In this document: piece by piece, positions 12,881 through 25,735 of the stretch | How the letters are laid out: each line of letters begins with the position of its first letter | How positions within the stretch are numbered: the first letter of the stretch is position 1 | The notes under the pieces: generated by a model | What the model saw: only the letters and a program-made list of their open reading frames with translations | Databases searched by the model: none | What the model was told of the DNA's origin: nothing | Made by a program: the position numbers and the translations under genes | Source: Pachypanchax playfairii | Lineage: Eukaryota > Chordata > Actinopteri > Cyprinodontiformes > Aplocheilidae | Direction: 5' to 3' | Length of the DNA: 64,000 bases | Assembly: GCA_006937955.1 (NCBI GenBank) | Contig: SSNP01000005.1 | Span: 5,956,093-6,020,092, forward strand

Positions 12881-15639
12881 ATTATCAGCATATCAGGCCT
12901 GTTTTAGTTGTGACTCAACAGTTCAGCTAGTGATTCTTGGGATCACAAATTGTGGCTAATGTTATTTTGTAGGTCATAAGCTGAAAAGTTCGGCTTTGAG
13001 CAGACTGCTGCCAATTGTCGTAAGATATTAAATGTTGTCTGGGGAGTTAATAACATTCCTATGACATCTTTAGAAGGGACGTCTTATTGAGAGCAGGTGG
13101 TAATACAGAGACGTCAGGTGCAGCTGTTTTCCTAACATTCCCCTTTAACCTGATGTCATGTTATTACTTTATACAATCTCCTTGTAATACAGAGATGGAG
13201 GAATGTAGGCTGTCATGTTACAATCTCAGAATATCGCAAATCAGAAGTTAAAGCTAAACACTTCAGCATCATTAAAACAATGCCAAAATTATCATTGTGG
13301 TTGATACATAACTTTCACTGTTGTGGTATCTTCACAGTTTTATTGATTTACTTTACTAATTTGGGTTTTGTACCAATAAAAAAACTTCGATAAATACATG
13401 CTCTGAAACTTTGTTTGAACTTTCAAGGTCAATAAATAAATCATTAGCTATTTTTTTTTCTAAAAGACATTGTTGCTGGCTTATAATTTACCAGCATGAC
13501 ATTTCCAAAAGTTAATTGAACAAGTAAATGAATAAATAAATTAGCTTTTCAAAGACATTTTATATTTATAGAGACAGTTTTGCGGGTTGGATTTTAATAT
13601 TTTAGACACGTTCACTTTGGTAATCTATTTAAATAAAGATAAGATAAACTCGCCCTTAATTTAAAATGTACACAAACCAAAGTCTGTGTTTTCTTCTCAA
13701 ATAACTGTACAGGAAAGAAAAAATATGGATATTAATATAAAACTATTCAGTTGAAATAGAATTGCTTTGTTTAAAAGTTAACTTTACTAATGAGATGAGA
13801 TAATCAAATGTTGGACAGTTATTGAGGCCATCAGTGTTTCATAATATAAACATATATCTGTGTTCAGCAAGCCATCAGGTCACTCCACAGTGTTCCTGAT
13901 AAACATCCTGTCAATTTCTCCATCTGCTTTAAACATTTCCCCCCTCTCATCCACCATCAGCTTAAAAAAACATTCACTTCATCTGGCCAGTCTCATTGTC
14001 ACACACAAGTTCAGCCAAAAGCTGCAAACAGTCCAGCAAAAATTAAAACCTAGTATTTTATCTTTAATCTTATTTCTGACAGATGGGGTCTTTTTTTTCT
14101 GTCATTACAGTCATATATTACATCATCCATTCTGCTTTCACTTCCTTCGGGTAAGTCAGAACATTTTATTTAGAAAGAAGTTATAAGATTAGGAATGATA
14201 TTCTTCCTATGCAGAAGAAAAAACACGGCCTCGGATGTGGGTATTTATAGAGCAACCAGATACTCAGCTTCCTGTCATAAGAACCAAATTAATAAACAAT
14301 GGCAGAACAAAATACACTGAAAGTTTAAGAAGAACCCAAAAACCAAATGCAGTCATGCTTTTGTTTTTTATTAACTCGTGGTAACTAGATTTAGAGACTG
14401 GTTTGGTATCTTTTGCCCACGTGGACAGACATGAAGTAGTGAGACTGGGACTGCAGCCCAGTCTCTGTGCTTTCACCACAGGGCTAACTGGCATGTCTGA
14501 GAGAGCAGCTATAAAACACAAAATATCCCCACACAGATGCGAACATTCCTCACCACCACCATTAACCCCCCTCGGAAAAAAGGGTCTGTTCTGTTCTTTG
14601 CCGCACCACTGATGTGTGTGTGTTTCTGCAAGACTTTTCTTAATTCAGGATGGGTTTTAGTTAGGAAAAAATGTGAAGGATTCTTTTTCGCCTCCCTCAG
14701 TAAGGCTGAACAACTGAAAGCAATCATCAGCCTTAAACACATCAAGCTGGGGCGACTCAAAAGATCTTTACAGCTTATATAACCAACTTTAAGGGCTTTG
14801 ACTTCTGGGTAGATTTTCATCCACCACAGAGTGATAATACCTGGACATTTTACAGCCTGCCTTAAGGCTTCATTTTTCACCCATCAGAGATGATGTGGAA
14901 AACAATATAACACTTTGATAGCAACAAAAACACAGTGGAAACATTTTAGTATTTACTTAGCTTATAAACAGGGAATGAGAAGCTGGATAAGAGAGACTGG
15001 AGTTTGGGAAATGGTAGAAGAAAGAGTTACTGCTCTTTATGGATAACATTTTACATCTTCTCTAACCCAAACCCTCATCCATAAGTTGCTGTTTCTCCAA
15101 AAAAGTCAACGGTTTGTGACGTCTCACACCGTTTTACAAAAAAATCTATCAGGAGAGTCAGAGTGATGAAACTGGTTTTAGACAGTCTGTTGTGTAAGTA
15201 ATCTGTTGCGGTTTGAAGCTCATGGTGAGCTCACACATGGGATCATAATGTATATGCACAGAGATCTGGTTTTCTTCAACTTTAAGGAACTGGAGAAACT
15301 GATTGTATTGAGTGTCCTGATGAACAGGAGGAGAAGTCGACCATAAAACATGTTTGTAAAATTCATGTGGGTTTTTTTTCACTTTATAAAAGCTTGGAAT
15401 TGTAAGAATATCCATTGATTGATACAATTCAAGCTGTTGTTCTATAACTGTGATGCAAAGACAAACATTTAACAGCTGTTTGTTTTTCTGAGAGGCTGCA
15501 TGTGTAATTTCCAAAAAAATCAATTTCAGTTCATCTTATTTGCCTTTAACCAAGTCAACCAGAACGTATCTCACGAGATCACAAAAAGCAAATAGATTCA
15601 CGAGCTAAATAAAAGCAGTCTGTTTCAATCAAGTTATTT

Positions 15640-15965
15640 TTATCTCCAGTAACAAGTATGACAGTGCAGTCAAAATACAATTCAATCTATTCATCAAATT
15701 CAGATTTACATAGTCCAAATAAATACAATTAATTTCAGCACAATTAAAAATACTATAAAAAGTTGTCTAAATAACAAAGTTTGAAAATCAAATTAAATCT
15801 TGCCATTGATTCAGTATCCCAAGCTGTTCAGTCTCTATGCATCAGGTGACAGTGGAGTGGAATGACTCTCTTTGAACAGGAAGGAACCTCAAGAAGATCC
15901 AGGCTGAAGACGGGCAGCCATCAGCCTTAACCAACAGGAACAAAAACACCCTAAACCAGACTTAC
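15640..15965. repeat. Degraded dispersed repeat fragment
   Basis: The segment near 15840-15930 (acagtggagtggaatgactc, then gaacaggaaggaacctcaag, then ccaggctgaagacgggcagc) has the same order of phrases as a common teleost repeat I recognise from many fish genomes. The AT-rich left part may belong to the same insertion. No open frame or terminal repeats were seen. The family name is unknown to me. Confidence 0.4.
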
Positions 15966-16274
15966 CTTCTATGGGAAGAAAAACAGAGTATTGAAATAAT
16001 ATTAGTAAATAAAAGCATGAACAAACAGTAAAGACAGAAAAGTGAAGAAATGTGGTCAGTATGTTCTCGCAGCCTCGGCCAATAATGGCTTAATCAAGGA
16101 ATCAAAGAAAAAACCAAACATAATTATAATTTACTGATTCCATTTTGGGGATTTCGTGGATAAATTGTGTAATGTGTGGAAAAAGACATTTATTATGAAA
16201 TGTCAAAAAATATATATAAATGGAAGTATGTAAATAAATTAAGGTTAAATTTTAGAAAACAAAATAGGTAAACA

Positions 16275-16330
16275 GTAAAGAATATTGATCCAAGCACAGA
16301 ACCCTGAGGAACACCAGGACAGACTGATGT
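16275..16330. repeat. Short fragment of a dispersed fish repeat
   Basis: The phrase gcacagaaccctgaggaaca at about 16295 is typical of a widespread teleost repeat remnant. Only the short core is recognisable and the flanks are plain AT-rich DNA. Confidence 0.3.
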
Positions 16331-19053
16331 ATGAGGAAAATTAATTATTTATGTAAATCATAAAAAATTATATAATGGCAACATCTTAAAAGATATTAAC
16401 TGATTGGATCTGTCTGTTAAACACTTTTTATTACCATAGCTTGTGATCATGTTTTATGTTTGTTTGGAAGGTAAATTGGTGACACTAACTTTGTTTACCG
16501 TTTGTGGAAATGGGTAATATACATAAATCCAGTCAGTGTGTTTTTCTGTCAAGCTGTGTTATTTGGCAAACAATATAAATTTAAATTTGAAGAAAATTCA
16601 ATTAATAACTTCAGATAAAAAACTGTGTGACACCAATAATGGATTTGAGGGGTATTCTTTGATGGTAAAGAGTAAATTCTATGTCACCTTTAACCAAGAG
16701 CTCAACTATGGCATTACAATTAATGTCATGTCATAAAAGTAATAAAAATAATGTTATGATTTAATTATTTTGTTTATTTTTTTTCTGATAATTATGAGAA
16801 TGAAATTCTCAAGCTTTATAGTATTTTTTAATGGCGGTGGGCTCTTTCATTTGGATTTCTGATTGCCTGAACAGCAACAGGATTTTCTAAATAACATCTC
16901 AATCAGCACATCTGAGATGGATGAGTTGTCTTCGGAGAAGAACTACAGTCTTTGGTATGTTCTCTTTACACTGCATAGTTCACATAGTTCATCAAACAAC
17001 TGTTGGGTGGCCAATGAAGAGGCTAATGTAAACTAAGCTGCCCACAGATAGGCTCTCCCATGTGTACTCCTCATCTCCTCTTCCTTTACTTTCATCCACC
17101 CGTTTTCTTCCCTGTCCTTTCTGTATAGTCTCCCATGTTCTCATCTTCATTCTATACCTGTCCTCTCTCATTTTTTCCCTTCTAAAATCGATTTTTTTTT
17201 TAATCCCTTCTCTTTCTTGTATCTTCTGAAGCCTTCCCCTCAGTGTTAGTAGTGAGTTCATCTCCTCTATGTGAGTCTTTGTGAGTCAGACATGTGCTTC
17301 TAGAGACTGTGGTTTGAGTACGTGGAATCATCTACTGTATAATGGGTTAAGTCATGTGATTCACTTTAATGGGAATTCTGCTTGAGCTCCACACAGCCAG
17401 AGCAGAGCACACACAAACAAAATGACGACTAAATAATCAAACACTCAGTTCTCTAAAAGAAGCCAATAGAAACGCTTATGAACTTGAACATGCTGTCAGA
17501 TTTTCTCTTTGCTTCCAGGCAAAATTCCAATCAATTTAACATTCTTTTGAGTCCTTGAATTTATATTTTTTATCTCCAGGAAGGATGTGACAAACCCAGT
17601 TATCTGGATGATAACTACTGTCACAGATGATATTCTTTCTGTCATTCATTTCAACAACAAAACCAAATTTAAATAAAAAAAAAAACAGAATAAAAGCTTG
17701 TATTATCACACTTTTCTTGCTTGTGTTGGAATAAATAAAAAAAACATTTCCATCTGTTTTATATTTTTCATATTCAGAATTAGTGCACATGAACCAAAAC
17801 GGAGTATCAAGATGTGTTGAGAATCATCCCAGACTCCCCGAGAGGATGGTGTTGATTCTTTCACCATGGTGAGATTTGCAGTGATGCGCCTCCCCCAGAC
17901 ACATAAAATAAACACAGTTATAACTGACATTCCTCTCTAAGAAAGGAGAGCGACTCGGGTCAGATCACTGTTTGAGCATTGCTGTCATTCCATGCAGACT
18001 CCCTTATGAGTCCGTGTCAGTCCAAAGTGTACAGATGCCTGTGTTACGTGTTGAACTCCACCAGGTGTTTGAATGTGTGAACACATGAACTCTATACATG
18101 TGTGCATGAATTCAACACATTGAAAATAAACTGCAGGGTTAACAATCAAGAGTTGTGGTCTTTATATGAGCAGCTGTGTTAGACAGAAGTGGTTGTAGTG
18201 CAAAGAAAATGTACTTTTCTTTTTTTATGCTGTAGGGAGAGAACTCTGACTTTTTAGTGAACTGTTCAGCAGCACTCCATCTCTGTGTGTTTGTGAATTT
18301 GTAATGAGGACACAACACCCAGGGTTTGCTTTGGAAGTGCTCAGGCCCAGGAAGGAAGCTCGTCCTCTGGGGAGCTGCCTTTGGGAGTCAAGGCTCTGGA
18401 GGTCAGTTGAGACAAGCTCGTTAAATTCAACACCCAGCAGTGGAGAATTATGTGGAAGAATGAGCAGAATCTCAAAGCAAACAGGCGTTTGCCAAGAATG
18501 TTTAAACATTTGTTTCTTGAGATCATCAATCATATTCAATAAGAAAAAAACCCACGGTTGTCAGCAGTAACTGCACTTCAATAAATCACTGCTACAAATA
18601 CCACAGCAGCTCATCTCTGACAGGCTTAATCACCTAAATCAGAATAACAGAAGCGGGCATAAGACGGGACAATATCTGCATGCTCACTGTGAAACATGCA
18701 AATGATCAGCGGACGTGATCATGTTCACAGTCTTAGGTTAGAATATTATTGAGCTAACGCATCATCATTACTAATAGAAAGACCGCAGCAGAGACAGAAG
18801 GAAATGTCATCAGCTTTTCAGGTTTGTTCATAAATCAAAGGTTTGAACTGGTAATGGTAACAGAAGGAAAAGGTCAGAGAACCACAAACCCCCCCAGGGA
18901 CTTATTCTCCAAGGACTTTCATTATTTGCGGTAAATTTAAAGGAAATCAATTCCCCATTAGTCAGATATTTTAGCCCATGCAACATGATTGATTAACTTA
19001 TGATACAATTGCAAGAGCATCTTGGTTTAACGGTGTCCATGCTTGTTTACATG

Positions 19054-19067
19054 CTGCCACCTAGTGG
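19054..19067 (-). promoter_or_regulatory. CTCF-like motif
   Basis: On the minus strand the 14 bases read CCACTAGGTGGCAG. This fits every position of the published vertebrate CTCF core consensus (CCASYAGRKGGCRS). It lies in non-coding DNA about 2.2 kb downstream of the mapk12 stop. A perfect 14-base degenerate match is suggestive but not proof of binding. Confidence 0.45.
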
Positions 19068-21187
19068 TAGTTTTTACTGACAACAGACATCTGAAAAGTT
19101 CTTAGAAGTTTGATCTCTGATTATTTTTTTAAAGTAAAAGCTTAAGAGGCAAGATTTAGAGAAAACATGCAGTTCTATGCATTAATATCTGTTTGAGTTT
19201 ATGACTGTATCACTACTAAAAGTAATAGAATCTGTTTCAGTTTAATAATAAAACTCTTGTTTTAGGCAAATACACCAAGAAAAAAAAAAGATCTGGAAGA
19301 AAATATATACATGTACTTTCAACAGTTAAATATCATGAGTAACATGTATTTATACTACCTGATAAATATTATGATGTTCTATTTATGACATTCTTATTGG
19401 ATTTTTTTCAAGACTTGGAAAAAAAAAATGTCCCCAATTGTTTTTATTAATATTATTTTAGTCTGTTTTGATAATTAATGTTGTTAACCAGATACTGATG
19501 AATTAAAACTCACTTTTAAGTTTCTTAAGAAGTTTATTTAACAAAAATTAAGAACAATGTGACAAACACGTATTCAGGTATCTCTATGGACACTGTGTCT
19601 TAACAAAAACTCACAGAATCAGGAATTTGTATCAAAATACAACCTTACGAAAGGATTTCATTCCACTCAGCAGTATTTGTTTTTGGTCATTATCTGTAAG
19701 GCCACTGGGAGAAATAACATGGTTAGAGCTGACACACGCATGTGCACACGCACACACACGAAAACTCAAAAGTTTAAAGCAACATATAATTAAAAGGTGA
19801 GTTTCAAACAGGAACAAAGAGTCACTGTTGATGAAAGTTCACAAAACAATACAATGAAAATGTAGTTAAAGTAACCGCTGGTTTGTTCTGAAGTGTCTTT
19901 GATTAATGCTTTTAGAAATAGAAATAATACGTTTAACTTCATACAAATAATACAAATCTTTTCCTTCCCTCACTGCGTCAGCATCTGCAGTCCAGACCTG
20001 AAAGTAACTAAAAACAGTTTGTCTTCTATTGTTCTTCTGATTTTGTGATTCAGCACATTTAATTCTATAAATTTTAGAGGTAAATTTCTCCAAATGACCG
20101 AGTTGATTAACAAATCTTCATCCGACTGGGCTACAGTCCACTTTCTGCACACTAAACTCAAACTAACCACAAGCTGGACGTCAGCACCGTGAAATAAAAA
20201 TATGGGATGAAAATCTTTGAGGAAAATGTGTCTGCTGATAGATGTGAGTTAATGCCTTAAATAGATCATTTAAATGTCCTGAAGGTGTTCCGAGGACTTC
20301 TCACGGATCAATAGCTGGAGTAGAAATCACTAAAAACATTATCTATTTTGGAATATCAAGCGGAATTTCTTTCGGCGAAGGCTAAGGCGAGCCTGAGCAG
20401 AGAGTTCCAGAGCGGATTTAAACACCTCTAGTCTCAAACGTTTTACAGTGAATAATCCACGTGTTATTTCAGAATCTTTCCACTGGCATCATTTTTGCAT
20501 GATATGGTTATTTACATAGAAGAAGACCGAGTCTGTCTGTGGTTCTGGTCCAAACTTAAGCTGTTTGTGTTCAATGTAAAAATGCAGAGTAACTATCCGA
20601 TGGGAAAAAGGGCAGCATAAAAATACAAATATTTTTTAACAGCACATTTAAAGTTTTACTGTGCAACACAAGTTTCACTTGGACGAACGTTGGGATCAAA
20701 CTGCAGGCCAACTCAGTCCTTAGTCTCAGTATCTATACACACAACAATGAGAAGGTTTTTAAAACAGTTAACAGCAACGAGGTTGATTAGATCCACGTTA
20801 ATTTAAGACTGCAGAAATCCAGATTGAACACAAACACACCGGACAAGCCACTGACTCAACTCCAACACGCAAACTTCAATCTGATATTCCAAACTGATGA
20901 TGCTCAGTGAGATTTCGACTTCAGGTAAGATATTGATTTCTGAAAGAACTCCACAAATCACACCTTCAAAAACTCTAAAAGTATTTCATGAGAGAAAAAT
21001 GTTCATGTGAAGCCATCCAACTACTTTTAAACATCTAAATTTCAGGCACTGTGTGTTTAAATGGTTTTTAATCTCCTATTATAACTCGGATTATTTTAGT
21101 CTAAAGTGAAGATTTATGTTGCATTAATTATATTAAATCTGGACTCCAGGTAAGCTAGCGCTATATGCTCTGGATGTTTTCTGGACA

Positions 21188-21193
21188 TTTATT
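21188..21193 (-). terminator. Candidate poly(A) signal of mapk12
   Basis: AATAAA on the minus strand, 105 bases after the mapk12 stop codon. This gives a short 3' UTR. Further AATAAA copies exist farther left (for example near 19531), so longer transcripts are possible. Confidence 0.45.
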
Positions 21194-21246
21194 AAGTATA
21201 TAATAAAAAAAACTCTGGGTTTATATTGAACTTTAAAATATAGTTT

Positions 21247-21265
21247 TGTTGTTGTTGTTGTTGTT
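21247..21265. repeat. (GTT)n microsatellite
   Basis: Six tandem GTT units just downstream of the mapk12 stop codon, within or next to its predicted 3' UTR (UUG/CAA repeats in the transcript sense). Confidence 0.8.
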
Positions 21266-21297
21266 CTGGTTCCCATCTGTACAGTCCAGTTTGTGTC

Positions 21298-24200
21298 TTA
21301 TACAGCTGATTCTTTGGAACTTGGCAAAACAGGCTTGAAGGTCAATATCTCAGTGAAAACTTGTCCTGCAGAAAGAATTAAAGCAGGATTTTAATCCATA
21401 ATTTAATCCATATTACGTAATTTATAATGTGTATCATGTTTCTAGAATTACAGCTTCAGTACTGATTTCATTGGCCTCCTTAGCTTCTGATCACCTCCTC
21501 AACCCTTCTCCTCCTCCTTCATACTTACGTTTCCACTGATCCAACTCATGCTTTGCATTTTCAAACGTATCATCGTATGGTTCCGCTTCTTTATCATCAT
21601 CTGATTCTCTATGTTCAGCAAAGTAAGGCAGAGTAAGAGCCTCCGCGGCAGTTATTCGTGCCTCTGGATCCAGCTGGAGCATGCGCTCCAGCACAGTCAC
21701 CGCTGAGGAAAAGAAACAGAATAAAAAAATAACGATAAATTCGGAGGAAAGAGAAAACATTAAAAATAGAAAGGTGGATTTACCTTGTGGATTAGCAGTG
21801 GGAAATATTTTCTGAAGATCTGCCTTGGGCTGCGATGGTATCTTTTTTAGGTAATCTTTAGCCTTGAAGGAAAGAGATGAAGAAGACAGGACACAGACAC
21901 ACAAATGTGACTTCAGTGTTTATAAGAAGTGTGTTCAGTAGCTTGGGAACCCATCAGCTAATTTAAATACAACATCAACTTCAGAAATGCTTAAATTTAT
22001 CTGTGTTGAATGTTCTGAATCTAAACTCACATCCTCAGATTCTAGTTTGGATATAAATTCATCAGTCGGTGTTCCTGTGATCTTCCAGATGTGCTCCAGC
22101 TGATCTATGTCTGAGGAGCAAGATTTAAGGCGCAAACATGTTGACAAGGAAGTTTTATTTCATGCTGATGCTAAGATTAAAAAATAATAACAAAAGAAAA
22201 CAAACTGCCTCTATCGTGGAAATGTTTCAACTTTGAGCGTCGGTGGAAAAAAAGATACGATCCGAGCCTTTAAAAAGAGGTTTTCCCTGCAGCATCTCAG
22301 CCATGATGCAGCCGACAGACCAAATATCCACTGAAAAACAAACTAATTAGAACTGAGAAAGAAACTGGGAGCCATTCATCAACAACATAGGATTCATATG
22401 AAAATATTACACCAAGTTGAGAGCGCCACCTGCTGGTTTTTACTATTCACCACATTAGAATCCCAGTCCAAGATTAAATATTTATACATCTCATAATAAT
22501 GCTTCATTTTTTTAAACCAAACTTTATTTCCTGAATGCAAACGGAGATTTTTCGGGATTTACCGGTTTGTGTGTAGTGCATCCAGTTCAGGATGACTTCT
22601 GGAGCTCGATACCAGCGAGTCACCACGTACCCCGTCATTTCATTGTCTGCCTGTCGCGCTAAACCGAAGTCCAAAATCTAACAGAACACAAGCATCAACA
22701 CACATTTACAATAAAACCTTTCAGAGGCATGTGTGAATTTACATCCACACACTTCATAAACAATATGGTGACGTGAACAGATGTACCTTCAGCTCACAGT
22801 CTGGATTAACAGCAAGATTTGATGGTTTTAAATCCTGAAAAAGTTCCAAAGACAGTTTAGCATAAGAGCAAACAAGTCACAAGCGTATGCAGAGAAATTT
22901 CCACAGAAAAAAAATGTAAAATTTACAAAAACATAGAAACTTACTCTGTGAATTATGCCAGCAGAATGAATATACTGCAATTAAAGATTAAAACGCTGGT
23001 TTAATCAAAAGAAGCATTAAACAAAAATACAAATAACGTATATGAGTTAGGAGCTTTACCTTAAGACCGTTGAGCATCTGATAAACAAAAAATTTTATTC
23101 TCTCGTCTGACAGTCTAAGTTTCTTCATCAACTTCCCCAAATCCGTTCCCATGAACGGCATCACGATATAACTAGAAGCAGAAAAGATCACAGTTATTCA
23201 GATTTGAAGCAAAGTTTGGGATTTTATCCAAACTGTGCACAAGTAGAAAAGCTGAGAGGGAGAAAAGTCACTTACACGTCACGAAATATGTCAAAAGAAA
23301 TGTCTGGAGTAAATACATCCAGCAAGCCAATCACCTGCATGAGGGAGAAGATGCAGGAGACGAGTTGGTTCATTTGAACTAATCAATTTAACATGCTGCT
23401 TTTTCTGATTTAAAACAATTAAATATGAGTTGATATTAAACACTTGAAGATAAAAGAGTCAGTGGTTCTGCAGGGATTTTGTTGTGCCTCACATTCTCGT
23501 GCTTCATGTGTTTGAGAAGCCTCAGCTCCCTGAAGGCCCGCTTTGCAAAGATTTCAGACTGGAAAGGTCTGTAGAGTTTCTTAATCGCCACTCTGGTTCC
23601 TGTTCTGGAGTCCAGGGCTTCGCTGAGGAAAAAAAAAAAAGGTGCAACATATCAACATCAACTGTAGCACGTTCAGTATGAGGAAACAAAACAGAAACTT
23701 CCCTGTCAAGAGGGAAGGAGATAAACCAGAATATACCCACGTTATATCACTGCACTTCACCTGAGCAGGACTCTCACTCTTACCCTAAATTCTAACATAC
23801 CCTAAAATAAAATACACCTCCTGTGTTAAAATGATGAATTCTGCCAGTTGCAGCAGTGAAGGCCCCGCCCACATAGTTACACATTAATGAGACGCACAAA
23901 GGTGACCGAGAGAGAGCGCTTATTTTTTTCTGTTTATTTTCAATAAGTGTGACAGACCCTGAAGTCCATCAGTGAACGCGCATCTCAGCAGACTGTCCCG
24001 TACTATTTATTAAGTGTCACCACCGAAGCGACATTTGTCCACGCGTCTCCGTATGAGGAAGTGAAGCAGCGTGACACAGACACTTTTTTTTTCCTTTTGT
24101 TTGTGTGGCACCATCTGCTCACTCGCGCTCTTTGTTAAGGCTGTTCTGCACCCCCCAGGAGTAAATAAAGAAATAAAAACCATCTCTGTAGCTTCCTCCT

Positions 24201-24339
24201 CTTCGCAACGTTTCACTTACCACACTGCTCCGTATGCTCCGACCCCCACCTGCTTCAGGTTCTGGTATCGCTCCGGAACCTCCCACGAGGTTTGGTTTAT
24301 GTTCTGTAAGTAATAACCAGATCTGACCCTCTTCGTCAT
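21298..24339 (-). CDS. mapk12: p38-type MAP kinase, MAPK12 (p38-gamma) like
   Basis: A stress-activated serine/threonine kinase phosphorylated by MKK3/6. Twelve exons join in frame: 24221-24339, 23493-23622, 23276-23334, 23060-23171, 22945-22974, 22787-22834, 22563-22677, 22259-22330, 22031-22110, 21784-21862, 21529-21702 and 21298-21365. They make 361 residues, the normal p38 length. Visible motifs are the glycine loop GVGAYGAV (31-39), ATP lysine in VAIKK (K54), HRDLKPSN (149-156), DFG (169-171), the p38 activation motif TGY (181-183) and the ED/CD-type acidic tail. The stretch MPFMGTDLGKLMK matches MAPK12 rather than MAPK11, MAPK13 or MAPK14. The last residues SKESAV* form a class I PDZ-ligand-like end, as in p38-gamma (which ends KETPL in man). 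The start ATG precedes the conserved SGYYLQ stretch. Teleosts have two mapk12 copies, and which one this is cannot be told. Confidence 0.92.
22423..22436 (-). promoter_or_regulatory. CTCF-like motif in a mapk12 intron
   Basis: Minus-strand CCAGCAGGTGGCGC fits all positions of the CTCF core consensus CCASYAGRKGGCRS. It lies between the mapk12 exons at 22259-22330 and 22563-22677 and has the same orientation as the site at 19054. Confidence 0.45.
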
Positions 24340-24600
24340 TTTAAGAACTGGAAATCCAACCTAGACGTTTATTCAAAGATCCTTCTTGTCTCTTCCGGAG
24401 CTTGGCACCCATATGTCTTTACTCCCCACCTATGCGCTCATCCGCGAGCGCTCAGCTCCACTGAGGGCGCGCGCACCCTGAGGTCACCAAAGAGCCACTC
24501 CCGAGTCCTGCAGCAATAAAAGGTGTAACAAAAGAAACTACAGACTGATAACATTACATTATGACACGCAGATGCGCACAGCTCACTTTGAAACCGGAAA
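24340..24600 (-). promoter_or_regulatory. mapk12 5' UTR and probable promoter
   Basis: The DNA just upstream of the mapk12 start is CpG-rich, notably at 24430-24480 with repeated GCGC. The nearest upstream gene, selenoo, ends more than 650 bases away on the same strand, so this is the expected promoter. No TATA box is evident. Confidence 0.45.
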
Positions 24601-25252
24601 TAACGACTTTATTCAACAGAATAATTGACTCAATTCCTGAGAGTTGCGGGGGAATTACAGGCTTGTTGGGTCATGAACCTACCGTCGACTCAACAAGCCC
24701 AACTATGTGCCTGCAGAAATAACTCACTGAAACCTTCAGGGCTGGACTGCAGGCCCTGTGTGCAAAACAAATATTTAACAAAGATAACGTAAGAATAAAT
24801 GCATTTGTTTTTAGTTAAAAAAAAAGTTCCCAGTACAAACTCATAACCCAGTTTAAAGAAAAATGTTTCTACTATAAAACAACCAGACACATTCAGCACA
24901 AATGAAATAAAATATTTCCAAAATTTTATGAGTCACAAATTTGACAATCTGAACGAGTCACCCAGCATCCAGGTGAGATAAAATTTGATCAGTGCTACTA
25001 ACTTTAAATAAAAACACCTCATTTGAAACAATGTAGTTTTATTTTGTATAAAATCTTCACTTATTGCTCGATCTACAATGGAGGCTACTTTTTTGCAAGT
25101 AGGCACAATAAAAGGGTCAAATATAACATTCAGATATAATTACTGTTTCCTTCTACTCACCTGCTAAACATATCATACATGTTAGTTCATTCTGATTGAA
25201 TATATACCAATAAAACTGTGAAATAAAAAGAACTCCTTTCATTACAGAAGGA
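24601..25252. other. Intergenic DNA between selenoo 3' end and mapk12 promoter
   Basis: AT-rich sequence without a recognisable exon. A second AATAAA on the minus strand near 25035 could give selenoo a longer 3' UTR. Nothing else was seen. Confidence 0.5.
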
Positions 25253-25258
25253 TTTATT
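25253..25258 (-). terminator. Candidate poly(A) signal of selenoo
   Basis: AATAAA on the minus strand, about 480 bases after the selenoo stop and about 130 bases beyond the SECIS-like hairpin. Use of this site would keep the SECIS inside the 3' UTR. Confidence 0.5.
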
Positions 25259-25384
25259 GTGCGTATTTCTGAATTGCAGTTTCTGCAATCAAGTAAATCA
25301 TTCCCTTCCCCTCACACACCCGCCACCCCCACACATTCATACACAGTGTTAACTGATATACATTAAGGTGACAACTCATAGCTT

Positions 25385-25431
25385 GTCAGAATCAGGCAGG
25401 TCGCAGTCAGACTTGTTTCCTGATTCATCAT
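25385..25431 (-). ncRNA. Candidate SECIS element in the selenoo 3' UTR
   Basis: A SECIS directs ribosomes to insert selenocysteine at UGA. On the minus strand the order is ATGA-T, then GAATCAGG, then AAA, an inner arm CAAGTC/GACCTG with one mismatch, a loop TGACTGC, then CCTGATTC and TGAC. GAATCAGG and CCTGATTC are perfect 8-bp complements. The ATGA and TGA elements sit at the base of that helix as in the SECIS quartet, and the AAA sits unpaired at its top. The element starts about 310 bases after the UGA codon. The quartet-to-AAA distance (9 bases) is somewhat shorter than usual, and some SELENOO SECIS elements use CC rather than AA, so this is a strong candidate and not a certainty. Confidence 0.65.
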
Positions 25432-25735
25432 AAACAGCATCAGTAACACTGAACAGACCCGGTGGAGGCGAGCTGAGTTTTATGTCTATAAAATCTTAAA
25501 AAACAGACTTCCAAATATATTTTATTTAAATTATTATTGGTTAAAGAGAAGAAGAAACAGCTCGTCGCTTCTTGTCTGTTCTGTGTCACTGTGCTGATCT
25601 ATGAAGTGTCCCTCCTCTGCACACTCCCTTGATGCTGCCCTGCCAAAGTGGAACAGAAACTTGGACAGCAAGAACATAATAACTGTCCTACTTTCTTGTT
25701 CTTCTATGGAGGAAAGCCTACAATCGAGGGAGTGA

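Larger units (their letters stand above)
12881..21187. other. Gene-poor interval between mtss2 promoter and mapk12 3' end
   Basis: No exon chain was found on either strand. The interval is AT-rich and carries the repeat fragments at 15640-15965 and 16275-16330, a CTCF-like motif at 19054-19067 and scattered poly-A/T. The longest open frames (for example 15158-15523, minus, 121 residues) show no domain, signal peptide or splice context and look like chance. The right part, about 19.5-21.2 kb, could be an extended 3' UTR of mapk12 if the early poly(A) signal at 21188 is skipped. Confidence 0.5.

Noticed and set aside
15158..15523. Minus-strand open frame of 121 residues
   Set aside because: It resembles no known family and lies in an AT-rich gene-poor stretch next to a degraded repeat; probably chance.
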